The notes: a model not told the origin generated them from the sequence alone. A stretch of 64,000 bases of DNA from Shinella granuli (GCF_004341885.1 NZ_SLVX01000018.1:1-64000), one strand, 5' to 3'; counted from the first letter of the stretch, positions 17,817 through 27,132 are shown. Program-made: numbers and translations.

Positions 17817-18839
17817 ATGAACACCAATGTGACGGCCGGTGACACGCCAGCAGGGATGAACACTACGCGCCGGCGGTTGCCGCCGGAGCTGAACATCTTT
17901 TTCGTCCTGATCGGAATCGCCCTTGTCTTCGAGGTGCTTGGCTGGATTTTCGCCGGCCAGAGCTTTCTGATGAACAAGCAGCGTCTCACGATCATGATTC
18001 TTCAGGTCTCGGTCATCGGCATCATTGCCATCGGCGTGACCCAGGTGATCATCACCGGCGGCATCGATCTCTCGTCCGGTTCCGTGGTCGGGATGACCGC
18101 GATGATTGCCGCCGGCTTTGCGCAAGCATCGACCTGGGGCCGGGTCATGTACCCCTCCCTGACCGACCTGCCGGCAATTATTCCCATCGGCGTGGGCCTT
18201 CTCATCGGCATTCTGGCCGGTTTGATCAATGGCGCGTTGATCGCGTACACGCGGATTCCTCCCTTCATCGCAACGCTCGGCATGATGGTCTCGGCGCGCG
18301 GCGTTTCCAAATGGTACACGAAGGGACAGCCGGTTTCGGGCCTGACGGACCAGTTCAGCTTCATCGGTTCGGGGATTTGGCCCGTCGTCGTCTTCCTGGT
18401 CGTTGCGGCCGTGTTTCACATTGCGCTTCGATACACCCGCTATGGCAAGTTCACCTACGCCATCGGTGCGAATGTGCAGGCGGCGCGGGTGTCGGGCATC
18501 AATGTCGAGAGACATCTGGTCAAGGTCTACGTCGTCGCCGGCATGCTTGCAGGGTTGGCGGGCATCGTCACCGCAGCGCGTGCACAAACGGCGCAGGCCG
18601 GCATGGGTGTCATGTACGAACTCGATGCGATCGCCGCTGCCGTGATCGGCGGAACGTCGCTGGCGGGCGGCGTCGGCCGGATTACCGGGACAGTCATCGG
18701 TACGGTCATTCTCGGCGTCATGACCTCGGGCTTCACGTTTCTGCGTGTCGACGCGTACTATCAGGAGATCATCAAGGGTGCGATCATCGTGGCCGCTGTC
18801 GTTACCGACGTCTACAGACAGAAGAAGCGCAAGGTCTAA
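17817..18839 (+). CDS. Sugar/inositol ABC transporter permease (RbsC type)
   Basis: 340 residues. A hydrophilic N-terminus of about 25 residues is followed by 8-10 hydrophobic helices. It includes the RbsC-family segment ITGGIDLSSGSVVGM near 80-95 and the late IAAAVIGGTSLAGG loop that docks with the ATPase. It starts 29 bases after the ATPase stop behind AAAGGGAG. It is the last gene of the iolD operon, followed by a strong terminator. Confidence 0.92.
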   Translation: MNTNVTAGDTPAGMNTTRRRLPPELNIFFVLIGIALVFEVLGWIFAGQSFLMNKQRLTIMILQVSVIGIIAIGVTQVIITGGIDLSSGSVVGMTAMIAAGFAQASTWGRVMYPSLTDLPAIIPIGVGLLIGILAGLINGALIAYTRIPPFIATLGMMVSARGVSKWYTKGQPVSGLTDQFSFIGSGIWPVVVFLVVAAVFHIALRYTRYGKFTYAIGANVQAARVSGINVERHLVKVYVVAGMLAGLAGIVTAARAQTAQAGMGVMYELDAIAAAVIGGTSLAGGVGRITGTVIGTVILGVMTSGFTFLRVDAYYQEIIKGAIIVAAVVTDVYRQKKRKV

Positions 18840-18873
18840 GGGAGAAGTAAATATCGGCCCACCAAGCCTGATG

Positions 18874-18913
18874 ATGCGCAGCCGTGCAGCGCTGTCGCCG
18901 CACGGCTGCGCAT
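18874..18913 (+). terminator. Terminator after the cyclitol importer
   Basis: ATGCGCAGCCGTGC, 12-base loop, GCACGGCTGCGCAT: a perfect 14-bp stem starting 34 bases after the permease stop, followed by AACTAAAAT rather than a T-run. It is the strongest hairpin in this part of the window and probably ends the iolD operon. Confidence 0.65.
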
Positions 18914-18953
18914 AACTAAAATCCCGAAACCACTCCCGCTGGGATGACCTCGC

Positions 18954-19229
18954 GTGCCCACCATTCAAAAGCTGAAGGAACAGATTGCCCGTGGAGAGCA
19001 CTCGTTCGGCGTCGAGCAGCAACGAGCACTTAGCCTTTTGTTCGATCACCCTGACGTAGCCGCGTTCGGACGACTGCCATCCGTGGCGAACCGTTGCGGC
19101 GTCTCCCAAACGACTATTGTGCACTTGGCAAAGAAAGCCGGATTTCTCGGGTTCAAGGAAATGCGCGCGGCATTTCAGCGTCACCTTCTTGAGCGGTCAT
19201 CGTATCGTTCCCCCCCAAGGATCGGTTGA
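18954..19229 (+). pseudogene. Truncated RpiR-family regulator (DNA-binding part only)
   Basis: 91 residues from a GTG. The helix-turn-helix region is clear (LPSVANRCGVSQTTIVHLAK, then FLGFKEMRAAFQRHLLER), but the frame ends at 19229 before any SIS domain. Full proteins are about 280-300 residues. No further SIS-like sequence was seen before the CoA-transferase gene at 19294. It is best read as a remnant of a second RpiR gene lost with the adjacent rearrangement. A short DNA-binding protein that is still made, acting as a dominant competitor, cannot be excluded. The GTG start is uncertain. Confidence 0.62.
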
Positions 19230-19293
19230 TTAGTCCCCCTGCTATCGTGTTTTCGCGACCGTGAGGGTCTGGATAAGCCCCGTGCCCTGGGCG

Positions 19294-19920
19294 CTAGCCG
19301 ACGATGGACGCCTCGGTTGCGGCGCGCAGGTTTGCTTCGCTCACGCCGTCGGCAAGCTCGACGAGCTTCAGCCCGCCGGGCACCACGTCGAGCACGCCGA
19401 GATTGGTGATGATGCGGTCGACCACGCCCTTGCCGGTCAGCGGCAGGGTGCAGGCCTTCAGCAGCTTGGGCTCGCCGTGCCTGGACGTGTGGTCCATGAC
19501 GACGACGACGCGGCCGACGCCGGCCACCAGATCCATCGCGCCGCCCATGCCCTTGACCAGCTTGCCCGGGATCATCCAGTTCGCCAGATCTCCGGTTTCG
19601 GAGACTTCCATCGCGCCGAGGATCGCCATGGCGATCTTGCCGCCGCGGATCATGGCGAAGGACTGGGCGGAATCGAAGAAGGCCGTCTGCGGCAGCTCGG
19701 TGATCGTCTGCTTGCCGGCATTGATGAGGTCGGCATCCTCCTCGCCCTCGAAGGGGAACGGCCCCATGCCGAGCATGCCGTTTTCGGACTGGAGCGTCAC
19801 CTCCACGCCATCGGGAATATGGTTGGCGACCAGCGTCGGGATGCCGATGCCGAGATTGACGTACCAGCCGTCCTGCAACTCCTGCGCCGCCCGCGCTGCC
19901 ATCCGGTTTCGATCCCACAT
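19294..19920 (-). CDS. 3-oxoacid CoA-transferase subunit B
   Basis: 208 residues. It begins [18 protein letters not shown], continues [10 protein letters not shown], and has the catalytic-Glu segment [12 protein letters not shown] (family SENG motif). With subunit A it moves CoA from succinyl-CoA to a 3-keto acid such as 3-oxoadipate or acetoacetate, through a glutamyl-CoA intermediate. The start at 19920 shares one base with the stop of subunit A (TGATG), so translation is coupled. It closes an operon that begins with the Liv importer, placing it in aromatic or branched-acid breakdown. Which keto acid it uses is not evident. Confidence 0.9.
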   Translation of the reverse strand: MWDRNRMAARAAQELQDGWYVNLGIGIPTLVANHIPDGVEVTLQSENGMLGMGPFPFEGEEDADLINAGKQTITELPQTAFFDSAQSFAMIRGGKIAMAILGAMEVSETGDLANWMIPGKLVKGMGGAMDLVAGVGRVVVVMDHTSRHGEPKLLKACTLPLTGKGVVDRIITNLGVLDVVPGGLKLVELADGVSEANLRAATEASIVG

Positions 19921-20624
19921 CAGACGGTCTCCTTCTTGCGGGTGGTGCGCTGCTCGATGCGTTTTTCGTGCTGTCCCTGTATGAGGCGGTGCACATAGAT
20001 GCCCGGCAGGTGGATATGGTCGGGATCGAGGCTGCCGAGCGGCACGATTTCCTCGACCTCGGCCACGCAGACCTTGCCGCAGGTGGCGGCCGACGGGTTG
20101 AAGTTGCGCGCGGTCTTGCGGAAGACGAGGTTGCCCGAGGGATCGGCCCTCCAGGCCTTGACGATCGAGAGATCCGCGACGATCGACCGTTCGAGGATAT
20201 GGGTCCTGCCGTCGAAATCCTTGTGCTCCTTGCCCTCGGCGATCACCGTGCCGACGCCGGTGCGGGTGTAGAAGCCGGGAATGCCGGCCCCGCCCGCGCG
20301 CATGCGCTCGGCGAGCGTGCCTTGTGGGGTGAATTCCAGCTCCAGTTCGCCGCTCAGATATTGCCGCATGAATTCGGCATTCTCGCCGACATAGGACGAG
20401 ATCATCCGCTTCACCTGGCGGCTTTCCAGAAGGATGCCGAGGCCGAAGCCGTCGACGCCGGCATTGTTGGAGGCGATGGTCAGCGCTTGCGTGCCCGCCC
20501 TGTGGATGGCGGCGATCAGCAGTTCCGGGATGCCGCACAGGCCGAAACCTCCCGCGGCGATGGTCATGCCGTCGAACAGCAGGCCGGAGAGCGCGCTGTC
20601 CGCATCGGGGTGAATTTTTTTCAT
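19920..20624 (-). CDS. 3-oxoacid CoA-transferase subunit A
   Basis: 234 residues. The glycine-rich CoA-binding start [13 protein letters not shown] is near residues 26-38; [12 protein letters not shown] and the late [15 protein letters not shown] are typical of the alpha subunit of succinyl-CoA:3-ketoacid and 3-oxoadipate CoA transferases. It sits between the LivM gene (45-base gap) and subunit B (one-base overlap). It fits the final steps of a ring-cleavage pathway, or acetoacetate activation after a fumarylacetoacetate-hydrolase-type step. Confidence 0.9.
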   Translation of the reverse strand: MKKIHPDADSALSGLLFDGMTIAAGGFGLCGIPELLIAAIHRAGTQALTIASNNAGVDGFGLGILLESRQVKRMISSYVGENAEFMRQYLSGELELEFTPQGTLAERMRAGGAGIPGFYTRTGVGTVIAEGKEHKDFDGRTHILERSIVADLSIVKAWRADPSGNLVFRKTARNFNPSAATCGKVCVAEVEEIVPLGSLDPDHIHLPGIYVHRLIQGQHEKRIEQRTTRKKETV

Positions 20625-20669
20625 GGGCGCATCCTGTGAAGGTCTGAGGGGAAAGGCATGCGGGTTCGC

Positions 20670-21668
20670 TTACGGCTTGCGTTCGGTCGGCATGAGCGAC
20701 CAGCCGAAACGGGTCTCGACCAGTCCCCAGAGCCCCTTTCGGGAGAACAGCATGACGAGGATGGCAAGCGAACCGAGGACGATCAGGTAGATCGCGCCGA
20801 GATCCGCCATCATCTCGCGCAGCAGGAAATAGAGGATCGCGCCGATCACCGCGCCTTCCAGCCGGCCGATGCCGCCGATGACCACGGCGAAGATGACCAT
20901 CACCGTCCAGTCGTTGAGGCTGAAGGCGGCGCTCGGCGAGATGCGCAGCTTCTGAAGGAAAATGACCGCGCCGAGACCGCCCGACATGGCGGCGACGATC
21001 ACATAGGTGACGAACCGGGTGCGCCAGATGTCGATGCCGAGCGAGGCGGCCGCCAGCCTGTTGTCGCGCACCGCCATCAGGGCAAGGCCTGCCCGTGAGC
21101 GCAAGAGCCCGTAGGCCCCGAGGAGCGTGGCGAGGCTGAGGCCCGTCACCAGCCAGAAGATGATGGATTCGCGCAGCTCCTTGCCGGCCGCGATGGCCTT
21201 GACCGATGCGGCCGGCAGCGACATGCCGGCGCCGCCGCCGAGCGCGGGGATCATGGCGAAGACGAGCAGCACGGTTTCGGCCGCGACCCATGTGCCGACC
21301 GCGAAATAGGCGCCGTCCAGCCGGAACAGCAGGGGCGCGAACACTGCCGCCAGCGCGCCGGCGGCAACGATCGCCAGCGGGATCGCCAGATAGGGGGAAA
21401 GACCCGCATGGGCGCACAGCACGAAGAGCGCATAGCCTCCCAGCCCGACAAAGGCCTGCTGGCCGACGGACAGCAGTCCGGCATAGCCCGCGAGCAGGTT
21501 CCACAGGACGGCCAGCGCCAGGAAGCTCAGGAATTCGCTGAACAGCCTGAGTTCCGCGCGACCCGCCCAGAAGGGCGCGGCGACGACGGCGAGCACGAGA
21601 AGCAGCGCGACGAGCGCGCGCGCATCGGGGCGGGCGTATCTCTTCGTGGTTTCGGCAAGTGTTGTCAT
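20670..21668 (-). CDS. livM: Branched-chain-amino-acid-type ABC transporter permease LivM
   Basis: 332 residues, strongly hydrophobic, with about 9-10 membrane segments. Characteristic LivM sequence includes [20 protein letters not shown] near 60-80 and the docking region [13 protein letters not shown]. It pairs with LivH at 21682 (13-base gap). In catabolic loci such importers often carry aromatic or organic acids rather than amino acids. The neighbours (hydroxylase, ring-cleavage dioxygenase) support that here. Confidence 0.9.
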   Translation of the reverse strand: MTTLAETTKRYARPDARALVALLLVLAVVAAPFWAGRAELRLFSEFLSFLALAVLWNLLAGYAGLLSVGQQAFVGLGGYALFVLCAHAGLSPYLAIPLAIVAAGALAAVFAPLLFRLDGAYFAVGTWVAAETVLLVFAMIPALGGGAGMSLPAASVKAIAAGKELRESIIFWLVTGLSLATLLGAYGLLRSRAGLALMAVRDNRLAAASLGIDIWRTRFVTYVIVAAMSGGLGAVIFLQKLRISPSAAFSLNDWTVMVIFAVVIGGIGRLEGAVIGAILYFLLREMMADLGAIYLIVLGSLAILVMLFSRKGLWGLVETRFGWSLMPTERKP

Positions 21669-21681
21669 GGTCGTACCCCGA

Positions 21682-22545
21682 TCAGGCTGTCTTGGGGAAA
21701 AGGCCGCGCGGGCGGATGGCGAGGATCAGGAAGAAGACGATGTGGCCGGCGAGAACCTGGAACTGCGGCGAGATCTGTGCGCCGAGCGACTGCGCCACAC
21801 CGAGAATGAGGCCGCCGGCCAGCGTTCCCCAAAAGCTGCCGAGGCCGCCGATGATCACGGCCTCGAAGCCGAAGAGCAGCCGGGCCGGGCCGGCGAAGGG
21901 ATCGAAGTTCGACCGCATGGCGAGGAAGACGCCGGCAATCGCGATGGTTGCAAAGCAGAGCGCCGTCGCCAGCGCGAAGAGATGCGGGGTCTTCACGCCA
22001 ATCGCGGTCGCAGTCTCCGGATCGTCGGACGTGGCGCGGAAGGCCCGGCCGATGGCCGTCCTGGCGAAGAGCGTTTCCAGCCCGAAGATCAGTGCGACGG
22101 CGACTGCCAGCGTCAGGAGCGGCAGGACCCCGATGTTGAGGCTGCCGAGGGCGAGGCTTGCCGTCTCCAATTCCCTGGACGGCAGGCGGAGCGCATTGCT
22201 GGTGAAGGCGGAGAGCAGGCCGTTCTGGATGATGACCGCCACGCCGAAGGTCACGAGCAGCGGCGGCAGGATGTCGTCGCCGAGGGTGCGGGCCAGCACG
22301 ACCCGTTGCAGGGCGTAGCCCAGTCCCGCCATGACGGGCACCACGATAAGGAGCGTGGCCAGCGGATGCCACCCCGTCGCCACCAGCACGGCATGGGCCA
22401 TGTAGGCGGCGAGCACGATGAAGTCGCCGTGGGCGATATTGACCAGCCGCATCACCCCGAAGATCAGCGACAGGCCGATGGCGAACATGGTGTAGAGGCC
22501 GCCGAGAAGCAGGCCCTGAAGGATCGGATCGAGCAGGCTTGCCAT
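21682..22545 (-). CDS. livH: Branched-chain-amino-acid-type ABC transporter permease LivH
   Basis: 287 residues with about 8 membrane helices. It starts MASLLDPILQGLLLGGLYTM and has the LivH-like GVMRLVNIAHGDFIVLAAY and the late LLFGFEAVIIGGLGSFWGT. The start at 22545 directly follows the LivF stop at 22547 and begins at a true LivH N-terminus; the in-frame extension to 22728 is antisense-like and unsupported. It forms the membrane channel with LivM. Confidence 0.9.
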   Translation of the reverse strand: MASLLDPILQGLLLGGLYTMFAIGLSLIFGVMRLVNIAHGDFIVLAAYMAHAVLVATGWHPLATLLIVVPVMAGLGYALQRVVLARTLGDDILPPLLVTFGVAVIIQNGLLSAFTSNALRLPSRELETASLALGSLNIGVLPLLTLAVAVALIFGLETLFARTAIGRAFRATSDDPETATAIGVKTPHLFALATALCFATIAIAGVFLAMRSNFDPFAGPARLLFGFEAVIIGGLGSFWGTLAGGLILGVAQSLGAQISPQFQVLAGHIVFFLILAIRPRGLFPKTA

Positions 22546-22546
22546 G

Positions 22547-23251
22547 TCACTCTCCGAAATAGGCAACGGTGATGTCGTGTTTGCCGATGGCGGCCGTGGG
22601 TCCCTGCAGGGCCTTGCGGCCCTCGCGCAGGCACACCAGCATGTCCGCGGTCTTGCGCACCCGGTCGATATCCTGCTCGACGAGGATGGCGCTGATCCCG
22701 GATCCGACGATGTCAGGCATGGCGGCATAGACGTCGTTGATCACGACGGGGGCGAGGCCGAGCGAGATCTCGTCGAACAGGATGAGGTGCGGGTTCGCCA
22801 CGAGCGCGCGGCCGATGGCGACCATCTGCTGCTGTCCGCCGGAGAGCGACAGCGCAGGCTGGTGGCGTTTTTCCTCAAGAATGGGAAAGAGCCTGTAGAG
22901 CTTGCCGAGATCCCAATGGCCCTTGCGCCCATGGTCGGCTGCGAGGCGAAGGTTTTCCTCAACCGAGAGCGAGCGGAACAGGCGGCGGCCCTCCGGCACC
23001 ATGGCAAGGCCGAGCCGGGCGAGCGTGTTCGCCGGCGCGCCGCCGATGGGCTTACCCTGAAAGTGCACCGTGCCCTTCGAGCGCGGCAGCAGTCCCATGA
23101 TGGCCTTGAACAGGGTGGTCTTTCCCGCACCGTTCGCGCCGATCAGCCCCATGACATGCCCCTGCTGCAGGTCGAAGGAGATGTCGAACAGGGCCTGGAA
23201 GTCGCCGTAGCCGGATGACAAGCGGTCTATCGAAAGCAGCGGATCAGGCAT
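22547..23251 (-). CDS. livF: ABC transporter ATP-binding protein LivF
   Basis: 234 residues. Walker A is GANGAGKTTL near residue 38, the signature is LSGGQQQM and Walker B is LILFDEISLGLAP. The short length and DEISLGLAP are typical of LivF. Its start overlaps the 3' end of livG by 8 bases, so the two ATPases are co-translated. Confidence 0.92.
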   Translation of the reverse strand: MPDPLLSIDRLSSGYGDFQALFDISFDLQQGHVMGLIGANGAGKTTLFKAIMGLLPRSKGTVHFQGKPIGGAPANTLARLGLAMVPEGRRLFRSLSVEENLRLAADHGRKGHWDLGKLYRLFPILEEKRHQPALSLSGGQQQMVAIGRALVANPHLILFDEISLGLAPVVINDVYAAMPDIVGSGISAILVEQDIDRVRKTADMLVCLREGRKALQGPTAAIGKHDITVAYFGE

Positions 23252-23987
23252 GGGTGTTCTCCCCGTCGAGACCGAGATAGATCGCCGCCACCTCGGGGCT
23301 CTGCATGATGTCGCGGGGCTCGCCCTCGGCGATCTTCTGGCCGAAATCGAGCACCATCACGCGGTCCACGATGCTGAGAAGGGCGTGCAGGACGTGCTCG
23401 ATCCAGATGATCGTGACACCGCTTTCCTTGATGGAACGGATAAGCTGGATCAGCTCGACGCATTCCGCGTCCGTCAGCCCTCCGGCGATCTCGTCGAGCA
23501 GCAGCAGTTTCGGAGCGGTCGCGATTGCGCGGGCCAGCTCCAGCCGCTTGCGGTCGAGCAGGCCGAGTTCGCCCGCCTTCTTCGCCGTCTTCGGCCACAG
23601 GCCGGTGCGGCGCAGCGCATCTTCGGCCTGCGGACGGGCCGCCTGTTCGGAAATTCCCTGGGCGAATGTCGCAGCGACCAGCGCGTTTTCGAAGACGGTC
23701 AGCCCGGAAAAAGGCTGCGGCACCTGAAACGAGCGGCTGATGCCCATGCGGCAACGCGCCCGCGCGTCCGTCGGGCTTATGTCCTTGCCAGCGAAGCGGA
23801 TCGAGCCCGCATCGGGGCGCACGGCGCCGGTCAGGAGATTGAAAAGGGTCGTCTTTCCCGCGCCGTTCGGGCCGATGATCCCGAGCGCGCAGCCCGGCTC
23901 CAGCGCGAAGCTGACGTCGCGCGTCACGGCCAGCGCACCGTAACTCTTGCTCAGGCCCGTTGCCTCGATCGCGGCGGTCGACTGCAT
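23244..23987 (-). CDS. livG: ABC transporter ATP-binding protein LivG
   Basis: About 247 residues. Walker A is GPNGAGKTTLFNLLTG and the Walker B region is LLLDEIAGGLTDAE. LDRKRLELARAIA stands in the signature region with no clear LSGGQ, which is common in LivG (often LxYGxQR). Two adjacent ATGs exist at 23990 and 23987; 23987 is 7 bases after AGGAGG and is preferred. It is the first gene of the leftward livGFHM-CoA-transferase operon, divergent from the hydroxylase gene. Confidence 0.88.
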   Translation of the reverse strand: MQSTAAIEATGLSKSYGALAVTRDVSFALEPGCALGIIGPNGAGKTTLFNLLTGAVRPDAGSIRFAGKDISPTDARARCRMGISRSFQVPQPFSGLTVFENALVAATFAQGISEQAARPQAEDALRRTGLWPKTAKKAGELGLLDRKRLELARAIATAPKLLLLDEIAGGLTDAECVELIQLIRSIKESGVTIIWIEHVLHALLSIVDRVMVLDFGQKIAEGEPRDIMQSPEVAAIYLGLDGENTHA

Positions 23988-24073
23988 CATTCCGCCTCCT
24001 CCCCATCGCTTGAACCCGGGGCGCCTCCCAGCGCCGATGACGACAGTGCTAGGGCAAGAATGCACTAATTGCA

Positions 24074-24101
24074 AGATAATATATTTTCTGTTGCATTATC
24101 T
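24074..24101. promoter_or_regulatory. Candidate GntR operator in the livG / hydroxylase divergent promoter
   Basis: ATAATATATTTT at 24076-24087 recurs exactly at 27862 and 27931 beside the GntR gene. Here it lies inside an inverted repeat, AGATAAT at 24074-24080 and ATTATCT at 24095-24101. The placement between two divergent catabolic operons suits a regulator binding site. Linking it to the GntR protein is inference. Confidence 0.5.
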
Positions 24102-24149
24102 ATCAAACTTTGGCAGGCTGGGAACAGGATGGAGAAAGGGAGGATGGCC

Positions 24150-25775
24150 ATGGCTGGTCCCGCAAGGAAATTCGATTTCGACGTGATCCAGATCGGCTAC
24201 GGTCCGGTCAGCAAGGCGTCCGCGCTGTTCCTGCAGCGTCTTGGCTGGAGCGTGGGTGTGTTCGAGCGGTGGGAGGAGGTCTACCCCTTGCCCCGCGCGG
24301 TCTGCATCGACCACGAGCTTTACCGGGTGCTGCACGCGGCGGGACTGGGCAATGTCGCCGGCCGTGTCTGCAACGACGCGCCGACCTATCGCTGGTTCAA
24401 CGCGGAATGGAAGGAGCTGCTCGCGATCGACTGGGCGGCCGGATCGATCTCCGGCGGCTCCGAGGTCAACTTCATCCACCAGCCCAGCTTCGAATGGGCG
24501 ATGGATGCGCGCATCAAGGCGAGCGACGGCATTGCCCTCAACTTCCATTGTGAAGCGGTTGCCTTCCATCAGGACGACGACGGGGTCACAGTGACCATCC
24601 GCGACACCAAGACGGGCACGACCCGGGACTATACGGCGCGCTATCTGATCGGCATCGACGGTGCCAACAGCTTCGTGCGCGAGAGCCTCGGCATCAAGCG
24701 TGCCGATCTCGGTTTCGAGGCGGACTGGCTGGTGATCGACTTCGCCCTCAACGGCGGCCTGACCGCCCGTGATCTCGGCATTCCCGAATGCGGCCAGTAT
24801 GCCAATCCGGTGCGCCCGACCACCATCGTTCCGGGCGGCGTCGAGGCCGACGGGCGCGTGCTGCGCAGGTGGGAGTTCATGCGGTTGCCGCACGAGACGC
24901 GCGAGGAGATGGTCGAGGAGGAAAAGGTCTGGGAATTGCTCAATGCCTGGATCAAACCCGACCAGGGAGAGCTGATCCGCCATGCGCTCTACACCTTCCG
25001 CAGCCTCGTCGCCGATACGTTCCAGAAGGGCCGCGTCTTCCTGGCGGGCGACGCCGCCCATGTGATGCCGCCCTTCATGGGGCAGGGCATGTGTGCAGGC
25101 CTGCGCGACGTCTGGAACCTCGCGTGGAAGCTCGACCTCGTGATGCGGGGCAAGGCCGATCCGTCGCTGCTCGACACCTACACGCCCGAGCGCGCGCCGC
25201 ATGTCACCGACGTCATCAGGATTTCGATGTTCCTCGGCTCGATCATCTGCATGCCGGACCCGGAAGAGGCGCGCAAGCGCGACGAGATGTTCCTTGGCGG
25301 CAATGCGCCGAAGCCCGCGCCGTTCCCCATCCTGACCGATGGAATGCTGGAGCGGGACGGGCAAGGCCACGTCATCGCGCCCGCCGGCGAGCTTTCCTGT
25401 GCCGGCGCTGTCCGCTTCGGCGGACGGACCGGTCGCTATGACGATTTCGTCGCGCCCGGCGGCTTCACGCTGGTGCTGGAGGAGGGGGTCGCCCTGTCCG
25501 CCTCGGCGAAGGAGACGTGCCGGCGTTTCGGCATCACCGTCGTCACCGTCGCCGACCGCCGTTCGGCGACCGACGACCAGATCGGCGACACGCAGGGCCA
25601 GTTCGGGCGCTTCATGAAGGCGCACGGCATCAGCGCCATGCTGGTGCGACCCGATTTCTACCTCTTCGGCGGCGCTGCCGACAGCGCGCGGCTCGACCGG
25701 ATGCTGGCCGACTTCGCCCGCCAGACACAGGCCTTCGGCATGAATGCAGAGCAACGGCAGGCCGAGCCCGCCTGA
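24150..25775 (+). CDS. FAD-dependent aromatic hydroxylase, MhpA-like
   Basis: 541 residues. The FAD GxGxxx fold (VIQIGYGPVSKASAL) is near residue 12, the DG motif is in IGIDGANSFVRES and the ribityl-binding GD motif is in FLAGDAAHVMPPFMGQG. A C-terminal thioredoxin-like domain from about 420 is typical of this group. Members such as 3-(3-hydroxyphenyl)propionate hydroxylase add an ortho hydroxyl to a phenolic acid using NAD(P)H and O2. The ATG at 24150 is chosen because GGGAGG lies 6 bases before it. With the dioxygenase at 28942 it probably makes a catechol-type substrate for cleavage; the exact phenol is unknown. Confidence 0.85.
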   Translation: MAGPARKFDFDVIQIGYGPVSKASALFLQRLGWSVGVFERWEEVYPLPRAVCIDHELYRVLHAAGLGNVAGRVCNDAPTYRWFNAEWKELLAIDWAAGSISGGSEVNFIHQPSFEWAMDARIKASDGIALNFHCEAVAFHQDDDGVTVTIRDTKTGTTRDYTARYLIGIDGANSFVRESLGIKRADLGFEADWLVIDFALNGGLTARDLGIPECGQYANPVRPTTIVPGGVEADGRVLRRWEFMRLPHETREEMVEEEKVWELLNAWIKPDQGELIRHALYTFRSLVADTFQKGRVFLAGDAAHVMPPFMGQGMCAGLRDVWNLAWKLDLVMRGKADPSLLDTYTPERAPHVTDVIRISMFLGSIICMPDPEEARKRDEMFLGGNAPKPAPFPILTDGMLERDGQGHVIAPAGELSCAGAVRFGGRTGRYDDFVAPGGFTLVLEEGVALSASAKETCRRFGITVVTVADRRSATDDQIGDTQGQFGRFMKAHGISAMLVRPDFYLFGGAADSARLDRMLADFARQTQAFGMNAEQRQAEPA

Positions 25776-25810
25776 CGGCGGGCCACGCAATCGACAGGGG
25801 AGGAGACCCA

Positions 25811-27091
25811 ATGAACAGTCGAGGATATACGAGGCGCACCATTCTGCGCACCGGCGTCATGGCCGGCGGCGCGCTGGCCCTGCCGGGCCTTCTCAGCCGC
25901 CGCTCCCATGCGCAGTCGCAGACGATCCGCATCGGCTTCGTCTCGCCGCGGACCGGCCCCGTCGCGGCCTTCGGCGCTTCGGACGACTATGTGCTGAAGC
26001 AGGTGCGCGCGGCGATCGGCGCCGGCATCGAGATCGACGGGATCACCTATCCCGTCGAGATCATCGTCAAGGACACCCAGTCCAACCCCAACCGGGCGGC
26101 CGAAGTCGCCAACCAGCTCATGCTGGAGGACGAGGTGGACCTGATGCTCGCCTCGTCCACCGCCGATACGACCAACCCGGTGGCCGACCAGTGCGAACTG
26201 AACGAGATGCCCTGCATTTCGACGGATACGCCCTGGGACGGCCACTTCTTCGGACGCGGCGGCGATCCGTCGACCGGTTTCGACTGGACCTATCATTTCT
26301 TCTGGGGCGCCGGCCAGTTGGTCGACTGCTACACCTCGCTCTGGGACCAGCTTTCGACGAACAAAAAGGTGGGCGTGCTCTGGTCCAACGACAGCGACGG
26401 GGTTCCGCTTTCCAGCGCCACGACCGGTCTGCCGCCGCTCTTTGCGAAGAACGGCTACGAGGTCGTCGACGCGGGCTTCCACCAGCCGCTGAGCGACGAT
26501 TTCTCCGCCCAGATCGCAAAGCTGAAGGCCGCCGGGGTGGATATCGTTTCGGGCGTCTTCCTGCCGCCTGATTTCACGACCTTCTGGACGCAGGCGGCGC
26601 AGCAGGGCTTTCGCCCGAAGGCCGTCACCGTCGCCAAGGCGCTGCTCTTCCCCTCCGCGGTCGAAACCCTCGGCGGCAACGGCAACGGGGTGTCGTCCGA
26701 AGTCTGGTGGTCGCCGAACCATCCCTACACGTCCGGCCTGACGGGCATCAGCTCGGCCGATCTCGCCAGGGGCTACGAGGCGGAGAGCGGGCAGCAATGG
26801 ATCCAGCCGACCGGCTACAAGCACGCGCTGCTGGAAGTGGCCATCGACGTGCTGAAGCGCTCCGGCAATCCTAAGGACAAGGGCGCCGTCCTCGATGCGA
26901 TCACCAGGACGGACTACAAGTCCATCGTCGGCCCGATTTCCTGGGCCAACGGGCCGGTGAAGAACGCCTGCCAGACCCCGCTCGTCGGCGGTCAGTGGCT
27001 GGCCGGAAGCGGCGGGACGTTCGATCTCTCCATCTGTGAGAACAAATCGGCCCCGGAAATCGCCGTGCAGAAGGCCTTCGCGGCCCTTTAG
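25811..27091 (+). CDS. Liv-type ABC transporter substrate-binding protein with Tat signal
   Basis: 426 residues. The N-terminus reads RGYTRRTILRTGVMAGGALA, a twin-arginine signal cut near SHAQ, so it is probably exported folded. The mature part is a type I binding fold (IRIGFVSPRTGPVAAFGASD) of the LivK family that binds amino acids, amides or aromatic acids. GGGGAGGAG precedes the ATG at 25811. It is encoded with the hydroxylase and divergent from livGFHM, and it supplies the missing binding protein of that importer. Confidence 0.9.
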   Translation: MNSRGYTRRTILRTGVMAGGALALPGLLSRRSHAQSQTIRIGFVSPRTGPVAAFGASDDYVLKQVRAAIGAGIEIDGITYPVEIIVKDTQSNPNRAAEVANQLMLEDEVDLMLASSTADTTNPVADQCELNEMPCISTDTPWDGHFFGRGGDPSTGFDWTYHFFWGAGQLVDCYTSLWDQLSTNKKVGVLWSNDSDGVPLSSATTGLPPLFAKNGYEVVDAGFHQPLSDDFSAQIAKLKAAGVDIVSGVFLPPDFTTFWTQAAQQGFRPKAVTVAKALLFPSAVETLGGNGNGVSSEVWWSPNHPYTSGLTGISSADLARGYEAESGQQWIQPTGYKHALLEVAIDVLKRSGNPKDKGAVLDAITRTDYKSIVGPISWANGPVKNACQTPLVGGQWLAGSGGTFDLSICENKSAPEIAVQKAFAAL

Positions 27092-27102
27092 CCTGACCAG
27101 GC

Positions 27103-27132
27103 GCGGACGGCGGGCGGCAGCCCGCCGTTCGC
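27103..27132. terminator. Shared hairpin between convergent binding-protein and GntR genes
   Basis: GCGGACGGCGGG, loop CGGCAG, CCCGCCGTTCGC: a 12-bp stem with one G-T pair, 12 bases after the binding-protein stop and abutting the stop of the convergent GntR gene. It could end transcription from both sides. Confidence 0.6.

Noticed and set aside
19294-21504. Single 736-codon minus frame apparently fusing a permease region to CoA-transferase subunit B
   Set aside because: Only the last 208 codons match the CoA-transferase; the upstream part is an out-of-frame read through livM and subunit A. The TGATG junction gives the true start at 19920.
24061-24095. Two TTGCA words near the hydroxylase promoter as a further RpiR site
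   Set aside because: Their offset is 22, not 17, and the downstream CAATA tail is missing.
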